Source: Lunularia cruciata
Lineage: Eukaryota > Streptophyta > Marchantiopsida > Lunulariales > Lunulariaceae
NCBI GenBank assembly: GCA_948567375.1
Contig: OX419757.1
Span: forward strand, 10,540,001 to 10,604,000
Direction: 5' to 3'
DNA length: 64,000 nucleotides
A model generated the notes under the pieces. That model had not been told where the DNA came from. It ran no database searches and saw only the letters and a list, made by a program, of their open reading frames with translations. Shown piece by piece: positions 1 through 12,616 of this stretch. Numbering within the stretch: position 1 is the stretch's first letter; every line of letters begins with the position of its first letter. Made by a program: the position numbers and the translations under genes.

Positions 1-985
1 GCCAAAATTCACCCAAATGAGGCCTTTCTTGTTGCCACTTCGAACCTCCTCCAAAATTGGCAAAACTTCTCCAAATCTGCAAAACTCCTCCAAATCTGGC
101 CAAAATCTGACATGAATCTCAACCAAAATCTGACGTAAATCCTAAAGATGGCTGTCTGCCAAATCCCCCGCTAACTTTCCACTTGAGCTAAATTGACAAC
201 AAGGGTTTTTCCAAATCACAAATTCATGAGAAGAGCTTCCCAACTCCACCTTCAATTTGACTTTTTGAGCCCAACTCGTAGCAAATTGGTCCTACCTTCA
301 CCTCCTAAGCTCAAAATCACAACCACTACTCGAAATTTGCTCCTTCTTTGCTCAAAATTTGGCCAGCGCTTCCGCACACCATCCGTCTAACTGCCAAATC
401 TGCATCAAGTGAACGAGCTTCTGCACACTAGGGAAACACTGAACTTGAATTGAGCTACCAACAATCCACCGAGCTTAGAGATACCACCAACACTCAAAGT
501 TCCTACACCCGATTTCCCCCTGACTTCACTTCTCTGATGTAATCAGATTGCTTACCACTCTCAACTCAACTCAACTCAAATTAGAACTTGATCTGTCACT
601 CTATAAACTGCCAACAATTGAGGACTGATTACAGTCAAGCCACACTCACTCAAGCATAGAGAATCCAGGTGACGCTCGCCGGCCTCTGTTCACCATAGCC
701 AGGAACTCAAAGGCTCAACATCAGAGAAGTGAGCTCTTTGGAGCTCACTTCAAAACTATACCCCTTGGACTCAAGCTAGCTTTGAAACCCTAACGGTCCC
801 ACTGACGGCACACTCGACGATGCAAACGGTGCAAAGTGATAATGGGCCCCATGAAGTCAGTACCCTGAACACGAAATCTAACCGTCGGAAAGTAGTCTCT
901 GAGAAACTGCTAGAATAACTCTAACTACTATCATTGGAACTCTAGTGTCTAAGCATCTAGATGCGGAACTACAAATGGCGTGACA
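1..985 (-). repeat. LTR of the methyltransferase-type gypsy family, cut by the window edge
   Basis: This stretch aligns by eye along its length with the right-hand LTR at about 26661-27720 (shared stretches include AATGAGGCCTTTCTT, CCCCCGCTAACTTTCCACT, TTACCACTCTCAACTCAACT and CATCTAGATG). Its right end, CTACAAATGGCGTGACA, matches the ends of the other two copies, so on the minus strand the LTR begins TGTCACGCC at 985. It lies inside the gag of element F. Whether a complete methyltransferase element continues to the left, or this is a solo LTR, cannot be seen here. Confidence 0.75.
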
Positions 986-2951
986 CCTTTCCTTTGGACT
1001 GCAATGTAGTGCACTTAGTAGGAGTCTATAGGTATTTCACAAGAGGCTTTGGGTTGTGTGGTTGAGGGCACTGACTTCCAACATGGCCCAAACCTTTACA
1101 ATTTCCACAAAGTGGAACATACCCAATCTGTTGCCTTGGCTCAAGACAATTTGAAGACCAATGGCCCATAGAGCGACAATTGTAACATGCTCATGGTGCA
1201 ACATTTTGAGCCCTATTTTGGGTGCCCATTGGTGGTCTTTATTGAGGAGCATTATTCTTATACTCTATTGGTCCATACCTTGGACCTTGGTATGGTGTGC
1301 TTGCTTGAGGTTGTACCTCTTATGTTTGGTACATTGCCTCTTCTTCCTCATTTTGGTCCCAACCTAGGACCCAATCAATCTGCTGCACTAAAAATTGCAA
1401 TTTGAAGTAAACACTCCATGTTGGCATGATCTGACTTGCCACATGCAGTGCACCATACATTTGGTCTTCCAAATGAAGGGGAGTTTCTTTGGTGCTTTGT
1501 CCCAATCATTTGGATTTTAAAATCCACAAATTCCTAATCAAATTCTCTAGCTTATTGTCCATTTTATTTATAGGTTTTGCTAGAGAGGTCAATGCTTCCT
1601 TTCCTTTGCATCTTCACATTCTCCTTGGCTTAACATCTTCTTTGGATTCTAAAGAAGAATTGGATGACATAGAGGATTCCTTTGAAGAAGGGGAGGTACT
1701 ACAAGAAGCTCTTTGTTTGGGCTTCTTGCCTTTCTTCTCCTAATTTCTTCAGTTACCGGACAAATGAGAGTGGGCCACTTTGTATCCGGCAACATGTTTG
1801 AGCACCTTGTCCAAGGAAGTGACATTCCTTTCCCTGGCAAACTTGCAAATCTCTGGTGACAATCCACCAAGGAACCAAGTGATGACTTGGGCATCAGACT
1901 AACCCACTTCACCATATTGCTTTAGCTTTTGGTATAATAAGGCCATGAACTGCTCAAAGTAGTCTCTTGACTTCTCTTTCTTTCCCCGGTCCAAATCATT
2001 GAGTGCCGTAAAGACACTTGTATCATAATCAACTTCCCAGAATCATTCTAGGAAGTTGTTTTGCAAGTCTGCCAAGACGGCTAGTTTGAACCCCTTTGGG
2101 TCACATGGGTATACCTGCTCCTTGCCTTCTTTTGTAGTAGACTTGGAAAAATCCACAGCCAATCAATAAAATCATGTTCCTTATTGGCAAAGGGGATGAC
2201 TTTAGATCCCTTGATGAATTCATTAGGATCTTCATCTTGTTCCATCTCCTTATACTTTTGGTTTGCATGTTGGTGATGGGTAACAAACTCATTCTCTAAC
2301 TTTGAAGAGTAGGTTGTGAAAGTGTAGAACTTGATGGACCCAAGGTACGAGTTGGTGATTGTGCATCTGATTCAGCCTAGGAGTTTCAATTTACCAAATT
2401 CAAAGTTTGGTCTTTTTCAATAGGTTGTTCTTTTATGGGTACGTCAACTTCAACCCAAGTTGGAGAAAGATGCTCAATATCTTCAGTTTGCTCTATAGGA
2501 TCCCTTTGAAGTAGTCGAGGAATTTTATGTAAGAGGTATTGACACTCTTTTTCAGTTAGTATTTGTGCTATCTCTTCACAAATAAATTTCCCTTTATGAA
2601 ATTGGCTCCCTTGATAGCTTTAGAGGAAGCCAATGTATTGGGTTGCAACAAATATGTTTTTCCACTTGTGCTTTTCTTCTTCTTGGGATTTGGAAATGCA
2701 AAGTAGCCTCACCACCCAATCTCATGTTTCTTTGTTCAAGGTCTTTCAAGGCTTCTTAACTTTGTGAAGAATGTGTAAATCTAATATCTCCTTCATAGAT
2801 TCTTCACTTGTGAATTGGCTCTTTTAGCGTTCTTCTTCTTCATGTTGCAAATTTTATGAGCCCTTTCTTCTTGTTGTTCTCGCAATGCAAACATTCATAA
2901 TTTTTGGATTTAAGATTTGGCTTCATATTCTTCCACTCTTGAGATTTGTAT
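986..2951 (-). pseudogene. Decayed Ty3/gypsy gag with two zinc knuckles (element F)
   Basis: Minus-strand gag remnant directly downstream of the primer site of element F. In pieces across frames it shows a gag-like stretch at about 1920-1740 (WFLGGLSPEICKFARE-like, then a DKVLKHVAGY-like segment) and two CCHC zinc knuckles: CYNCRSMGHWSSNC at 1187-1146 and CGNCKGLGHVGSQC at 1109-1068, both perfect C-x2-C-x4-H-x4-C. The family role is to package element RNA into cytoplasmic particles. Several stops and frameshifts break the frame, so it is not functional. The 3' part is cut by the LTR at 1-985. The gag call is firm; exact limits are not. Confidence 0.7.
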
Positions 2952-2975
2952 CCCCAACAATAGTGCCAAAAATCA
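2952..2975 (-). promoter_or_regulatory. Primer-binding site of element F
   Basis: The minus strand reads TGATTTTTGGCACTATTGTT immediately after the LTR end GTTGTCATA. The same junction occurs at 9088 in element A (TGATTTTTGGCACCACTACA). The ATTTTTGGC-type sequence next to an LTR is typical of Ty3/gypsy plant elements, so this fixes F's orientation and the LTR edge at 2976. Confidence 0.65.
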
Positions 2976-3759
2976 TATGACAACTCGACAAGTATCACTT
3001 TTGCAATTATCAATAAGTAACAGTTTGTTCCCACAAAGATATGAGTCAAAAATGGTCAAATACAAAGTAAATAATAACCAAAAAGTTTTCCTTGAGTAGA
3101 AACCACAGTCCAAAGAGAGTAACAAGTGCTCAACAACAATTCTTGTCATAAATTACACACCCATAATCACAATTCATCAAATCTGTCCAAACCAACCTTG
3201 ATTGTGATGATTCAATTTCTCTTGAAGAAGGGTACTTCACTATGACATGACTTCACCTTGGAATTTTGTTCCATCCTTCCACTAAAGGCACAACTTCCTC
3301 AATCAAAATTGCTTTGCATCAATCCAATGTTGCACTCACAACAATTGCAAAATACTACCAACACTACAATTCCTCACAAATTTGTCAAGGCATTGCTTTG
3401 ATTGCTATCCACTCAAGATCAAACACACAAAATGAGATCAGAGTTGTGGAATCCAACATCCAACAAGCTCATTGACTTGCACTTTGATCTTCTCTAAACA
3501 CTCACAAACACACAGACATGATTGATACTCGAAATTAAGCTGAAACAATGAGCACTGTGTTACAACACTTTGCTTTACTCAACTTCAAAAATATGACTAT
3601 TGAACAACAGAATAATATGAATGCATCCTTTAAATAGTAAAAGCACTTGACAGTTATCTAACTAAATACTCTTCTATAACAACTTTACCAACCTGCAGAT
3701 CCAAAATGAGAAACCACCTCTTCATATTTGCCTCTCCAAATCTAAAATTTGTTACTAAT

Positions 3760-5504
3760 TTGATCTGATGTCTACCTTGATTTGGCTTCTAAACCCAAGT
3801 TACCTTCAATCACTTTCTCTACTTTGGCTTTATATACAACTTCTATATCTTCTTCTAATTTTGTCACATCTTCACTTTGAACTGCAATTGATGTCATCAC
3901 TAAATTATTTGCCTTCTCCTTTTCTACTCTAACTTCTCCAGACAACTCAGATATCTGACCCAAAGACAAAAGCACTCCTACTTACTACTTTGCATATAGC
4001 TTCTTCCTTCACAACACTTTGAAGTTTGTCTAATTTGGATCTTACTAAATCTAATTTGAGACTCACATTGTCTCCTACTTCTAACATCCTCCTATCTACC
4101 CTCTTTCTTAAACAAATTAATAGATTATTCAGCTCAATGTCCTTTGCTTTTCTCTTTTGAATCTCTTGCACTAACAATTTCAAGTCATGTAGTCTTGCTT
4201 CTTCCATCTTCTCTTTTGCTTTTATACTCAACATCACCTTCCTTCTCTTGATGATCTCTCCTACCAATTTTGATGTATACCCACAAGTATGCTCTACCTT
4301 CAACTTATCTTGATACATCTGTAATTTGACTTCATACTCAGCCACCTATACCTTCTTCTCCTTTGCATACTAAGCAATCTGGCCTTCTACAATTCTTACC
4401 AGACCTCGTAGTCTTTCTTTCTCCTGATGTCTACTTGTCAACTTGCACTACCATGCTTGATCTTTCTTCATTGCACCTGACCTTAAGCTCTCCAACTCTT
4501 GCTCCATTACTGCTATGATGGCTTTTGAGTGTATGACTTTGATGCACACCTCTCCTAATTTGCTCTTCATCTTCTCAAATGCTACCTTCTTATTCCTCAA
4601 CTCTTCGGCTTGATAGTCAAGGTCTATTCCACGCTTCTCAAAACTCTCTTGCAAGTTCTCTAGAGTCTTCTTCCAAAGTATTGAATCCACCTGAAGTTTT
4701 TTGGCTTCTTCTTCTCTTTTGGTTAACCTCTCCTTTAATTCCCACACTTCTTCACTAAGATACTTATCACCTGCAAGTTGTTCTTTACATCTGGATGATC
4801 CTTTTGTATCTTCTCCTTCTTTCACTTTAGTTGCAACAACAAAGACACATGATCATTGACAAATACTTGATTCCATCAATCTCTTACACCCCTTCCTTGT
4901 GGTCTTCATCTTTGGCTTTGATAGGTGGATCCTCCTTCAATGCCTTACCCCAAAGTCACGATCATACCTTCAAGGTCATCTCTTCCAAGCTTTGTTCTTT
5001 GTCCTCCTTCACTCGGCTTGGACCTGCAATTGTAGTCTGCAATCTTTCCTTGACCTTACTCCCTTTTGGATCACCACCTTTGGCTCTTTGTCCATCTCCT
5101 CCATAGGTAACTCCAAACAAGGGACATCTCTTCCTTCCATATGATCAATCACCGCATAGAACTCTTCATCATCTTCTCTCGCCACTAATGACTAAACTTT
5201 GGGCTCACTTTCACTCTCATTGCTAGACTCTTAACTTTGCAATGGGAGTATTTCTTCTTCTAAGTCTTCTCCCTTAGACTTTGCTCCTTAAGATAGGTCC
5301 ATTGCCACTACCTTGCCCCTTGGGTTTAGTCTTCTTGTCTTTTGTGGCTGGACAGGAGACACTACTTCTTTGAGTTTAGTCCACTTCTTTGTCTTTGGAC
5401 TTGTCATTGCTATGATCTTCTTTTGTCTTGTCTTGGCACAGTGTTCATTGCTTGACCAAATCTGCACGATATAATAGTGCTTGTTTTCATCCGCTTCACG
5501 ACGG
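3760..5504 (-). pseudogene. LTR-encoded coiled-coil protein of element F, C-terminal part
   Basis: Reading on the minus strand from 5504: a segment matching the middle of the family protein (HYYIVQIWSS corresponds to YILQIKSTDE in copy C), a basic Lys/Pro-rich stretch, an acidic Glu/Ser stretch, then long Glu/Lys/Leu-rich heptad sequence at about 4825-3772, including a stretch matching LHELKLLVQE of copy C. Many stops and frameshifts are present. The N-terminal part of the same gene is at 13131-13990; the two were separated when R2 inserted. The protein's function is unknown to me. The match to copies B, C and E is clear at the protein level. Confidence 0.6.
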
Positions 5505-5971
5505 TCTTGTACTTTTCTTTTATCTCTCGGGGAACACACAAGGTGCCTAGCTATGGAGATTGTAGATTAGAGGCTATAGGTAAACCTATAACTACTATGG
5601 TGCCCATATTTTTTGTTTTTTTCAAACTAGAGAAGAAGAAGTGTATAGAGAAGTCGGATTGTGCCTGTATGGCCAAAGAAGGCAAAGAAAAGAGTCTTTG
5701 GGATGAAACCCAAAGTAAAGTGACTTTGGGTCATAAGGCAAAGTACTTGGAAATGCCCTATCAGCATACAACCCAAAGTAAGGAGTCTTTGTATTGGGGG
5801 GAGCTCAACCCAAGGTGAAGTCAGTCTAACAACCTTTTTTCGGGACGAGAAATTCAAGAAGAGACCGTTCAAAACCGGCGGCCCATATGCGTGAAGTACG
5901 ATTGATAGTGATAAGCGCATGCAAGAGGTGTGATTTCTTGGTAGAAACTCAAATTGAAGTGAGACAAAGAA

Positions 5972-8319
5972 AGCGCCGACTTTAGATTACGTTCTTGGCA
6001 TGGAATTGGAATGTTAGTTTTCCAAGTTTCATGACTGAGATCATCGAGATAAAGTGTCTCGATGGCCCCGAGGAAGAGGGGAAGAGAGGAAATCCGGCTC
6101 GCTGGACAGAGTTGGATTGGAGATTAGTACTCGAAAGAGAGGCAAGTGCAAAGCAGAGTGCCACATTCTTGGGGAAGGAAGAAGTAGCCAAAGAAACCCA
6201 AGAAGTGAGGGATGCATTCTCTTCAAAGCGGACAAAGAATGGATACAAGGTTGAGGGTTACAAGGATCCAGTGAAGAGAGGGATCGTGAGTGCTCTCATG
6301 GCCATCCTGAAGCCGGAGAGAACAACGTATGTGATGAAACACCAAGCGGTGTTCTTTCACAAACTGTTTGCAGGAGAACCAATCAATTGGGCGAGGTGCT
6401 TCCATGGAAGGACGTGAAAAATGGTGTGGAATCTGCGGGATAAGTTGCCTCCACATTACATCGTGCCGTTTACATCACACTTTTACCTTGGGTTGAATTT
6501 GCTCAACTTGGCAAAGCAAAATCAAATGGTGTCGCATTTCCATCCTGACTTGAGAAGAGAAGTCGACGTAGAGGAGCAATAGTATATCCTTCAAATCCAA
6601 AGCACAAACGAGTACTACAAGAAGACGGGGAAGAACGTGGAGATAGAAGCGAGTACTCCAAAGTCGAAGAAGCAAAGGTGGCAAGGCAAAGCCAAAGACA
6701 AGACAAAACCTTGGAAGACCAGGAGAGGAAACCCAAGGCGAGCATGGTGGTGATCGAGTCAGAAGACGAAGACTCGGAAGGTGAAGCCGAGTGCAAGTCC
6801 AAAGACTTGGAACGGGAGGAAGAACCAGAGCTAACGCTGCAAAGTGGAGATATGAGTAGCAATAGCGATGAAGGTGGAGAAATGACATCAGTTCCAGCTG
6901 CTGCAGTAGAAGAAGAAGTTCAGGTAGAGCTTGAGCTAGAGGACATCACGAAGTTGGAAGATGAGATACCTGAGCCCAAGGAGCAGAAGTCTGCGATTCA
7001 AAGGGGAGTTCATTCAAGACATAAGACGAAGTGTGAAGCGGGGCCAAGTAAGGCAATGGAAGAAGTGAATGAAAGCTCGGGAAGTGAGGCATCGATTCTG
7101 ATACAAAGACTACAGAGACGAAGGCGAGTATCGAGCAAACAAGAAGTGAAAAGAGAGATTGTGACGCAAGAGAAGGTAGTTGCGAGTGATGGAGTGGAGT
7201 ACTTGTGGGAGATTGTGTGCCCATTGCTGATGAAGTTGGAGCACAAGAAGAAGGAAATGCAATCGACTTGTCCAGAAGTGAAGATTGTCTTGCAGGTGTT
7301 ATCGAGATTAGAAGAAGAGAACTTGGAGTTGAAGAAGATTATAACCCGAGGTGAGGAAGAAAGTGAATTATTGCAAGTGGAGGCAGTAGTGAAGACTCAA
7401 GTAATTGAAGAATTGAAGAGAGAAGTGATGTATTGAGAGGAGCTTGTGAAGAAGAGTGACATAGCGAGGGAGGGACAAGTAGCAGAGTATGAGATTTTGA
7501 AGCAACAATTTGCTGATTCAAGAGTAGAACTTATCCATGCTATGGCGAGGGTAGCAGCAAAGGAACAAGAACTCAATAGAGTCATGGAGAGCGTAGAAGA
7601 GAAGAAGCAACTCTGGCAAAGGGAGTTGGCAGTAAGATATAGGGAAGAAGAGAGATTACGAGAGTTACTTCGTAATCGGGAAGAGAAGATTGAACAGAAG
7701 GAGAAGGAGAAGGAGAAAGAAATGGTGAAAGTCGAGTTTGAAGCGGAGTTGGTGATGTATAGAGAGGATTGGCTTGCAGATCGGGAGCAAGAAAGAAAGA
7801 TGCAATTGGAGCCATTGAAGGAGATTGTCCTCAGGATTAATGCAATGTTAAGTACACAGGCCAGCATTCGAATTGAAGAAACGAGGCTGCACGAGTTGAA
7901 GTTGTTGGTGCAGGAGATAGGCAAAAGACACAGATTTGAATGCCTTGTTGATCAGTCTAAGAACTCGTGTAGATAGGAAGATATTAGAGGTAGAAGATAA
8001 TATTGCAATTAGATTAGACTTAGTGAAATTAGAGATAGACAAACTTTGAAAGGATGTCAGAGCCAAACCCGAAGTAGACAAAGTAGGACTACATATGACT
8101 TCGGAGTTAGCAATAGAGACATTAGAGAAGAGTGGCTTGGGAAGTAAGGAGTTAGATAAGTTACCCACAAGTGGAATTTCAGATCAAGAGAGAGAATTGC
8201 TAGATCTAGTAGGAGAATTAGAAGTTGTGAAACCCGAGGATAGAGTCGTAGGAAGTAAAGTTACTTTGGGTTCAGGTTTGAAAGCCGAAGAAGAAGTAGA
8301 CATTGGATTGGATCAGTAA
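5972..8319 (+). pseudogene. LTR-encoded coiled-coil protein, copy A
   Basis: N-terminally deleted copy of the protein carried in U3 of this LTR family. In order: a Trp-rich motif (AWNWNVSFPSF near 6002), a domain with MKHQAVFFHKLFAGEP (6336-6383) and LPPHYIVPF (about 6446), a Lys/Arg stretch, an acidic Glu/Ser region (6740-6990), then a long heptad-rich region (7200-8000) with LHELKLLVQE and a C-terminal tail ending at a stop near 8319. Stops at 6415 and 7434 and frameshifts near 6700 and 7930 break it. The stretches 6678-7436 (252 codons) and 7446-7976 (176 codons) remain open. No family recognised; the coiled coil is an inference from composition. Confidence 0.65.
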
Positions 8320-8434
8320 CCAATTTGAGATTTGAATAGGCAGATATAAAGAGGTGCATTGTCATTTTGGATCTATAGGTTTGTAGAGTCATTAGGAAGA
8401 GGTGCATTAGGAAGATAACTATCAATTGTTTCAC

Positions 8435-8441
8435 TATTTAA
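8435..8441 (+). promoter_or_regulatory. Candidate TATA-type box of the LTR family
   Basis: TATTTAA in the context TTCACTATTTAAGAGTGGCA. The context recurs at 10314-10320, 46436-46442 and, as CTTAA, near 33465 and 37530, always about 120 bp downstream of the LTR gene's stop and about 650 bp before the LTR end. If this is the promoter, the LTR gene lies in U3. Inferred from position and conservation only. Confidence 0.4.
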
Positions 8442-9087
8442 GAGTGGCATTCGTAGTCAGATGTTGTTCAGTGCTCATTATTTTTAAGAATAGATAAAGC
8501 AAAGTGTTGTGAAGCAATGCTCGTCGCTTGAGCTTGATTTTGAGTATCAACTTTGTGTTTGTGTTTGTGAGTGTTTGGAGAAATTCAAAGTCCAAGTCAG
8601 TGTTTTTGTTGGATGTTGGATTCCACAACCTTGATCTTCATTCTGTGTGTTTGATCCTGAGTGAAGTGCAATCGAAGCAATGTCTTGACAAATCTGAGAG
8701 GAATTGTAGTGTTGGTAGTATTTTGCATTTGTGAGTGCAATGCGAAGTTGATGTGAAGCAATTTTGATCGAGGAAGTTGTGCCTTCAGTGGAGGGGTGGA
8801 ACACAATTCTGAGGCGAAGTTGTTTTGCAATGAAGTGCCATTTTTGGGAGAGCCTGAATCATCCCAAACAAGATTGGAGTTGTGATTAAGGAGTGTGAAT
8901 TCGTGACAGAACTGCGAGTTAGTGCTTGTTACTCTCTTTTGGGTGTGGTTTCTACCTGAGAGACTAAAGAACAACTCAAGAAGAACTACATGTTACTGAT
9001 TGACTTTGTATTTGACCAATTTTGACTCGTATCTGTGCGGGAGCAAACTTTACTTACCGCAAAAGTGATATTTGCTGAGTTGTCACA

Positions 9088-9110
9088 TGATTTTTGGCAC
9101 CACTACAAGG
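9088..9110 (+). promoter_or_regulatory. Primer-binding site of element A
   Basis: TGATTTTTGGCACCACTACA directly follows the LTR end GTTGTCACA. It matches F (2975-2952) and, more loosely, G1 (14790), and is of the Ty3/gypsy ATTTTTGGC type. Confidence 0.65.
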
Positions 9111-10133
9111 ATACAAATCTCGGAAGTGGAAGAATACAAAGCCAAATTTGAAAGTGGGTATCAACACAATATGAATGTATGCATCAAGAGAACAACGGGA
9201 AGAGAGAGCTTGAAGACGACACTACAGCGTGAAGAAGATGAACGTCTGAACGTCCTATCCACTGTTGATGAAACCGAACGAGAGGCGTTGGACTTTCAAC
9301 TTCTTCATGAAGTGCAGGAAGCCCTGCGAGAACTTGACCACAAGAAACATGAAGGCGGTTGGCAAGGCTACTTCGCATCTCCCTCTTCGTCCAAGAAGAA
9401 GAAAGACTCGAGTGGCCAAACATATGCATTGTGGCCCAGTACACCGACTTCCCCTAGAGCTGTAAAGGAAGTCATGTCCTTAAAGAATTTTGTTTGAGAT
9501 AAGACATCACAAACACTTACGGCAGAAGAGTGTCAACATCTTCTACGAACGATTCCTCGGTTGTCTCAAAGGAATTTTGAAGAACAAATTGGAGGTGTTG
9601 ATCCTGAATCTTCCACTCGGGTTGAAGTCAACACCCTCATAGCAGAAATTGTTGAAGAAGACCCCACCTTGAATTTGACAAATTGGAACCCTTGGGCTGA
9701 CAACACGGCGTCAATACCAGCCAATGGCTTGGTATGCAAAGTTCGGGTTGAAGAAACGAGGCTGCACGAGTTGAAGTTGTTGGTGCAGGAGACAAGGCCA
9801 AGACAGGCAAAAGATATAGATTTGAATGCCTTGTTCATCAATCTAAGAACTCGTGTAGATAGGAAGATATTAGAGGTAGAAGATAATATTGCAATTAGAT
9901 TAGACTTAGTGAAATTAGACATAGACAAACTTTGGAAGGATGTCAGAGCCAAACCCGAAGTAGACAAAGTAGGAGTACAGATGACTTTGGAGTTAGCAAT
10001 AGAGACATTAGAGAAGAGTGGGTCGAGAAATAAGGAGTTAGATAAGTTACCCACTAGTGGAATTTCAAATCAAGAGAGAGAATTGTTGGATCTGGTAGAA
10101 GAATTAGAAGTTGTGAAACCTGAGATAGAGTAG
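9111..10133 (+). pseudogene. Gag leader fused by deletion to the tail of the LTR protein
   Basis: The first part (9111-9740) is internal sequence of element A: a charged N-terminal gag-like region open at 9072-9497, then an in-frame stop, then an open frame from 9561. At about 9745 the sequence jumps into the 3' LTR at the point equivalent to 7868, and the frame remains open through the joint: 9561-10133 (190 codons) encodes about 60 residues of leader protein followed by the LTR protein's LHELKLLVQE, DRKILEVEDN and C-terminal tail. This is a product of the deletion, not an original gene. Expression is unknown. Confidence 0.55.
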
Positions 10134-10991
10134 TAGGAAGTAAAGTTACTTCGAGTTTGAAAGCCGAAGAAGAAGTAGACATCGGATCGGATCAGTAACC
10201 AATTTGAGATTTGAATAGGCAAATATGAAGAGGTGCATCGTCATTTTGGATCTGTAGGTTTGTAGAGTCATTAGGAAGAGGTGCATTAGGAAGATAACTT
10301 TCAATTGTTTCACTATTTAAGAGTGGCATTTGTAGTCAGATATTGTTTAGTGCTCATTATTTTTGAGAACAGATAAAGCAAAGTGTTGTGAAGCAGTGCT
10401 CATTGCTTGAGCTTGATTTCGAGTATCAACTTTGTGTTTGTATTTGTGAGTGTTTGGAGAAATTCAAAGTGCAAGTTAGTGTGTTTGTTGGATGTTGGAT
10501 TCCACAACCTTGATCTTCATTTAGTGTGTTTGATCCTAAGTGAAGGGCAATCAAAGCAATGCCTTGATAGATTTGAGAGGAATTGTAGTGTTGGTAGTAT
10601 TCTGCATTTGTGAGTGCAATGCAAAGTTGATGTGAAGCAATTTTGATCGAGGAAGTTGTGCCTTCAGTGGAGGGGTGGAACACAATTTTGAGGCAAAGTC
10701 GTTTTGCAGTGAAGTGTCATTTTTGGGAGAGCCTGAATCATCCTAATCAAGATTGTTCAAAAAGATTTGATGGAGTTGTGATTAAGGAGTGTGAATTTGT
10801 GACAAGACTGCGAGTCAGTGCTTGTTACTCTCTTTTGGGTGTGGCTTCTACCTGAGAGACTAAAGAAGAACTCAAGAAGAACTACATCTTACTGATTGAC
10901 TTCGTATTTGACCAATTTTGACTCATATCTCTGCGGGAATGAACTTTACTTACCCGATTACCGCAAAAGTGATATTTGCCAAGTTGTCACA
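9746..10991 (+). repeat. 3' LTR of element A, 5'-truncated
   Basis: Matches 7868-9087 closely, including the TATTTAA context and the terminal CCAAGTTGTCACA. It ends at 10991 and is followed by the target duplication ACTAC. The first two-thirds of the LTR are missing. Confidence 0.8.
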
Positions 10992-12616
10992 ACTACTCAT
11001 CTGAACACACGTGTTACCTAACAGTTGGAACCCTCCACTCTCGTAACTAGTATTCTTGCTATTGAGTAGGGTAGTGACAGGCAACCTAACCTGTTATCAG
11101 AACATGCACTATTGGTCTGTTGGTCATCACTTCCAACATTACCAATGAGAAACACATAGCACTCCTAAAAGGAAAGAACCTAAGCACAATGCCCGCACAC
11201 CAATCCAAACCAACTAGGCGTACATACAAGCATGCAAGCACAGAGAGGATCCAATCATAGGAATGCGGCAACAACTCTCTATGGTTTTTTTTGGAAAAGA
11301 GCTTTAGAGCCTTTGTGCTCTATCATCAAGCTAGTTACAACCTGTACTCCAAGTCTCCTCCAAGCTGTACTTCAGATCTCAACAAATTCCTACTCCATGT
11401 GGGGATTTCCTATGTCTTCTTGATGGGGAAAACTCTATGCAGCTCATATGAACATAACTCTTTTTGTATAGCTTGGATTCAAGTGTTTAACAATTTATTG
11501 GAAAGCTTGTAAGATAAGATTTCCAATGATATAAAATAGACTTCAATGAGATAACTAAAACTCCCCTACAATCTCTCAAAGTTTGCCATGTTTTTGCAAC
11601 TCTCACCCTAATTTAAAAATCCCCTTTTTAGGGTTTTGCCCCTGGTTCTTGCCAACTTTCCCCTAATTTCTAAATCAGATGTACACTTGATCCTCAAAAA
11701 ATTCTCTGGAAATCTGAACTCTCAATCATAGTCACAAAAGTGAGAGAATTGACATTCAATTAGGGTTGAAGAAAGAAATGCTCCTCAGAGCTTACAATAG
11801 TCTTTTTAGTAAAACTTATTGCATCAGATCTCACTCTCTATGAGTCCAGAGCCAACTAAAGTTTCCAAAGTACTTGGTCGTCTGCTTGGTTAACACTCTA
11901 CATTTTTTTATGGCCTAATCAAACCCCAATCCCTAGATATGGATCAATTCTTGAGCTGGGCTAACTTGTGAGCCATGCAGACCCATGTATACTTGATCCA
12001 AGACCTTGAATTCTCTATTTGAAGAATTCACATGAAACCTTCACACAAAGATGCACACTCTAACCAACAACAAAACTGGAAATTTTCATAAGGTATCTTG
12101 AACCAAAACTTGGGGAGTGACCAAAACTCCAAACCTGATCACTAGCTCTTCTCCATCACCTTGCACCTCAAGAGCTTCATCTTCAATCAACCAGATCTAA
12201 TTCTAGGTTGATCCAAAAAACTGAAATTTCTTGTGCTCAATACTGTAAGCACTTTGTCTACTCTCCAATCCCACTAACAAATAGTAAAAATTTCTCAAGA
12301 AGCTCACTCAATTGCCTACTTTGTGCTCTTGGGTATGAATTTTACCCCCTTGATTCAATTGATCATATCCCTCTTAGAATCAGCTTAAATTGTGTGATTT
12401 CTATCTTCAGATTGTAGCCTGTTAGCTCCTCTTTCCAACCATGTCCTTTGTTCCCCAAATGGCATCCCCGAACTTCTTTGATGGTCAAAAAACTTCAGAC
12501 TTTTCTCTTGGGACCTAATTTCTTGCACATTTGTCCTTTAGTCATTTTACTTTTTGACAAATGGACCTCACAACTCCACCTTGAAGCTTATGAGCAAAAC
12601 TTTAGGCATTCTCCAA

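Larger units (their letters stand above)
5596..9087 (+). repeat. 5' LTR of element A
   Basis: Starts TATGGTGCCCATATTTTTTG (family consensus TGTGGTGCCCACA) and ends GAGTTGTCACA just before the primer site. About 3.49 kb; shorter than B and C because roughly 250 bp covering the start of the LTR gene is deleted near 5970, where AAAGCGC joins CGACTTTAGATT. The 3' 650 bp is strongly conserved with 10314-10991, 33465-34145, 37530-38217 and 46430-47119. Confidence 0.8.
5596..10991 (+). mobile_element. Ty3/gypsy-type element A with a deleted interior
   Basis: Flanked by the perfect 5-bp duplication ACTAC at 5591-5595 and 10992-10996. It consists of a full 5' LTR (5596-9087), primer site (9088), about 630 bp of internal leader/gag, and a 5'-truncated 3' LTR (about 9746-10991). 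A single internal deletion joining the leader to the middle of the LTR gene explains the structure. The uninterrupted paralog of its host R2 at 60690-62883 confirms the insertion. No pol is left. Confidence 0.85.

Noticed and set aside
3266-3475. Recurring open frames such as MFHPSTKGTTSS here and reverse-strand versions at 8547-8804 and 10426-10683
   Set aside because: They lie antisense to the conserved R/U5 part of the LTR family and repeat only because that DNA repeats.
5477-5818. 113-codon plus-strand frame
   Set aside because: It crosses the boundary between R2 and element A, so it is a chance joint.
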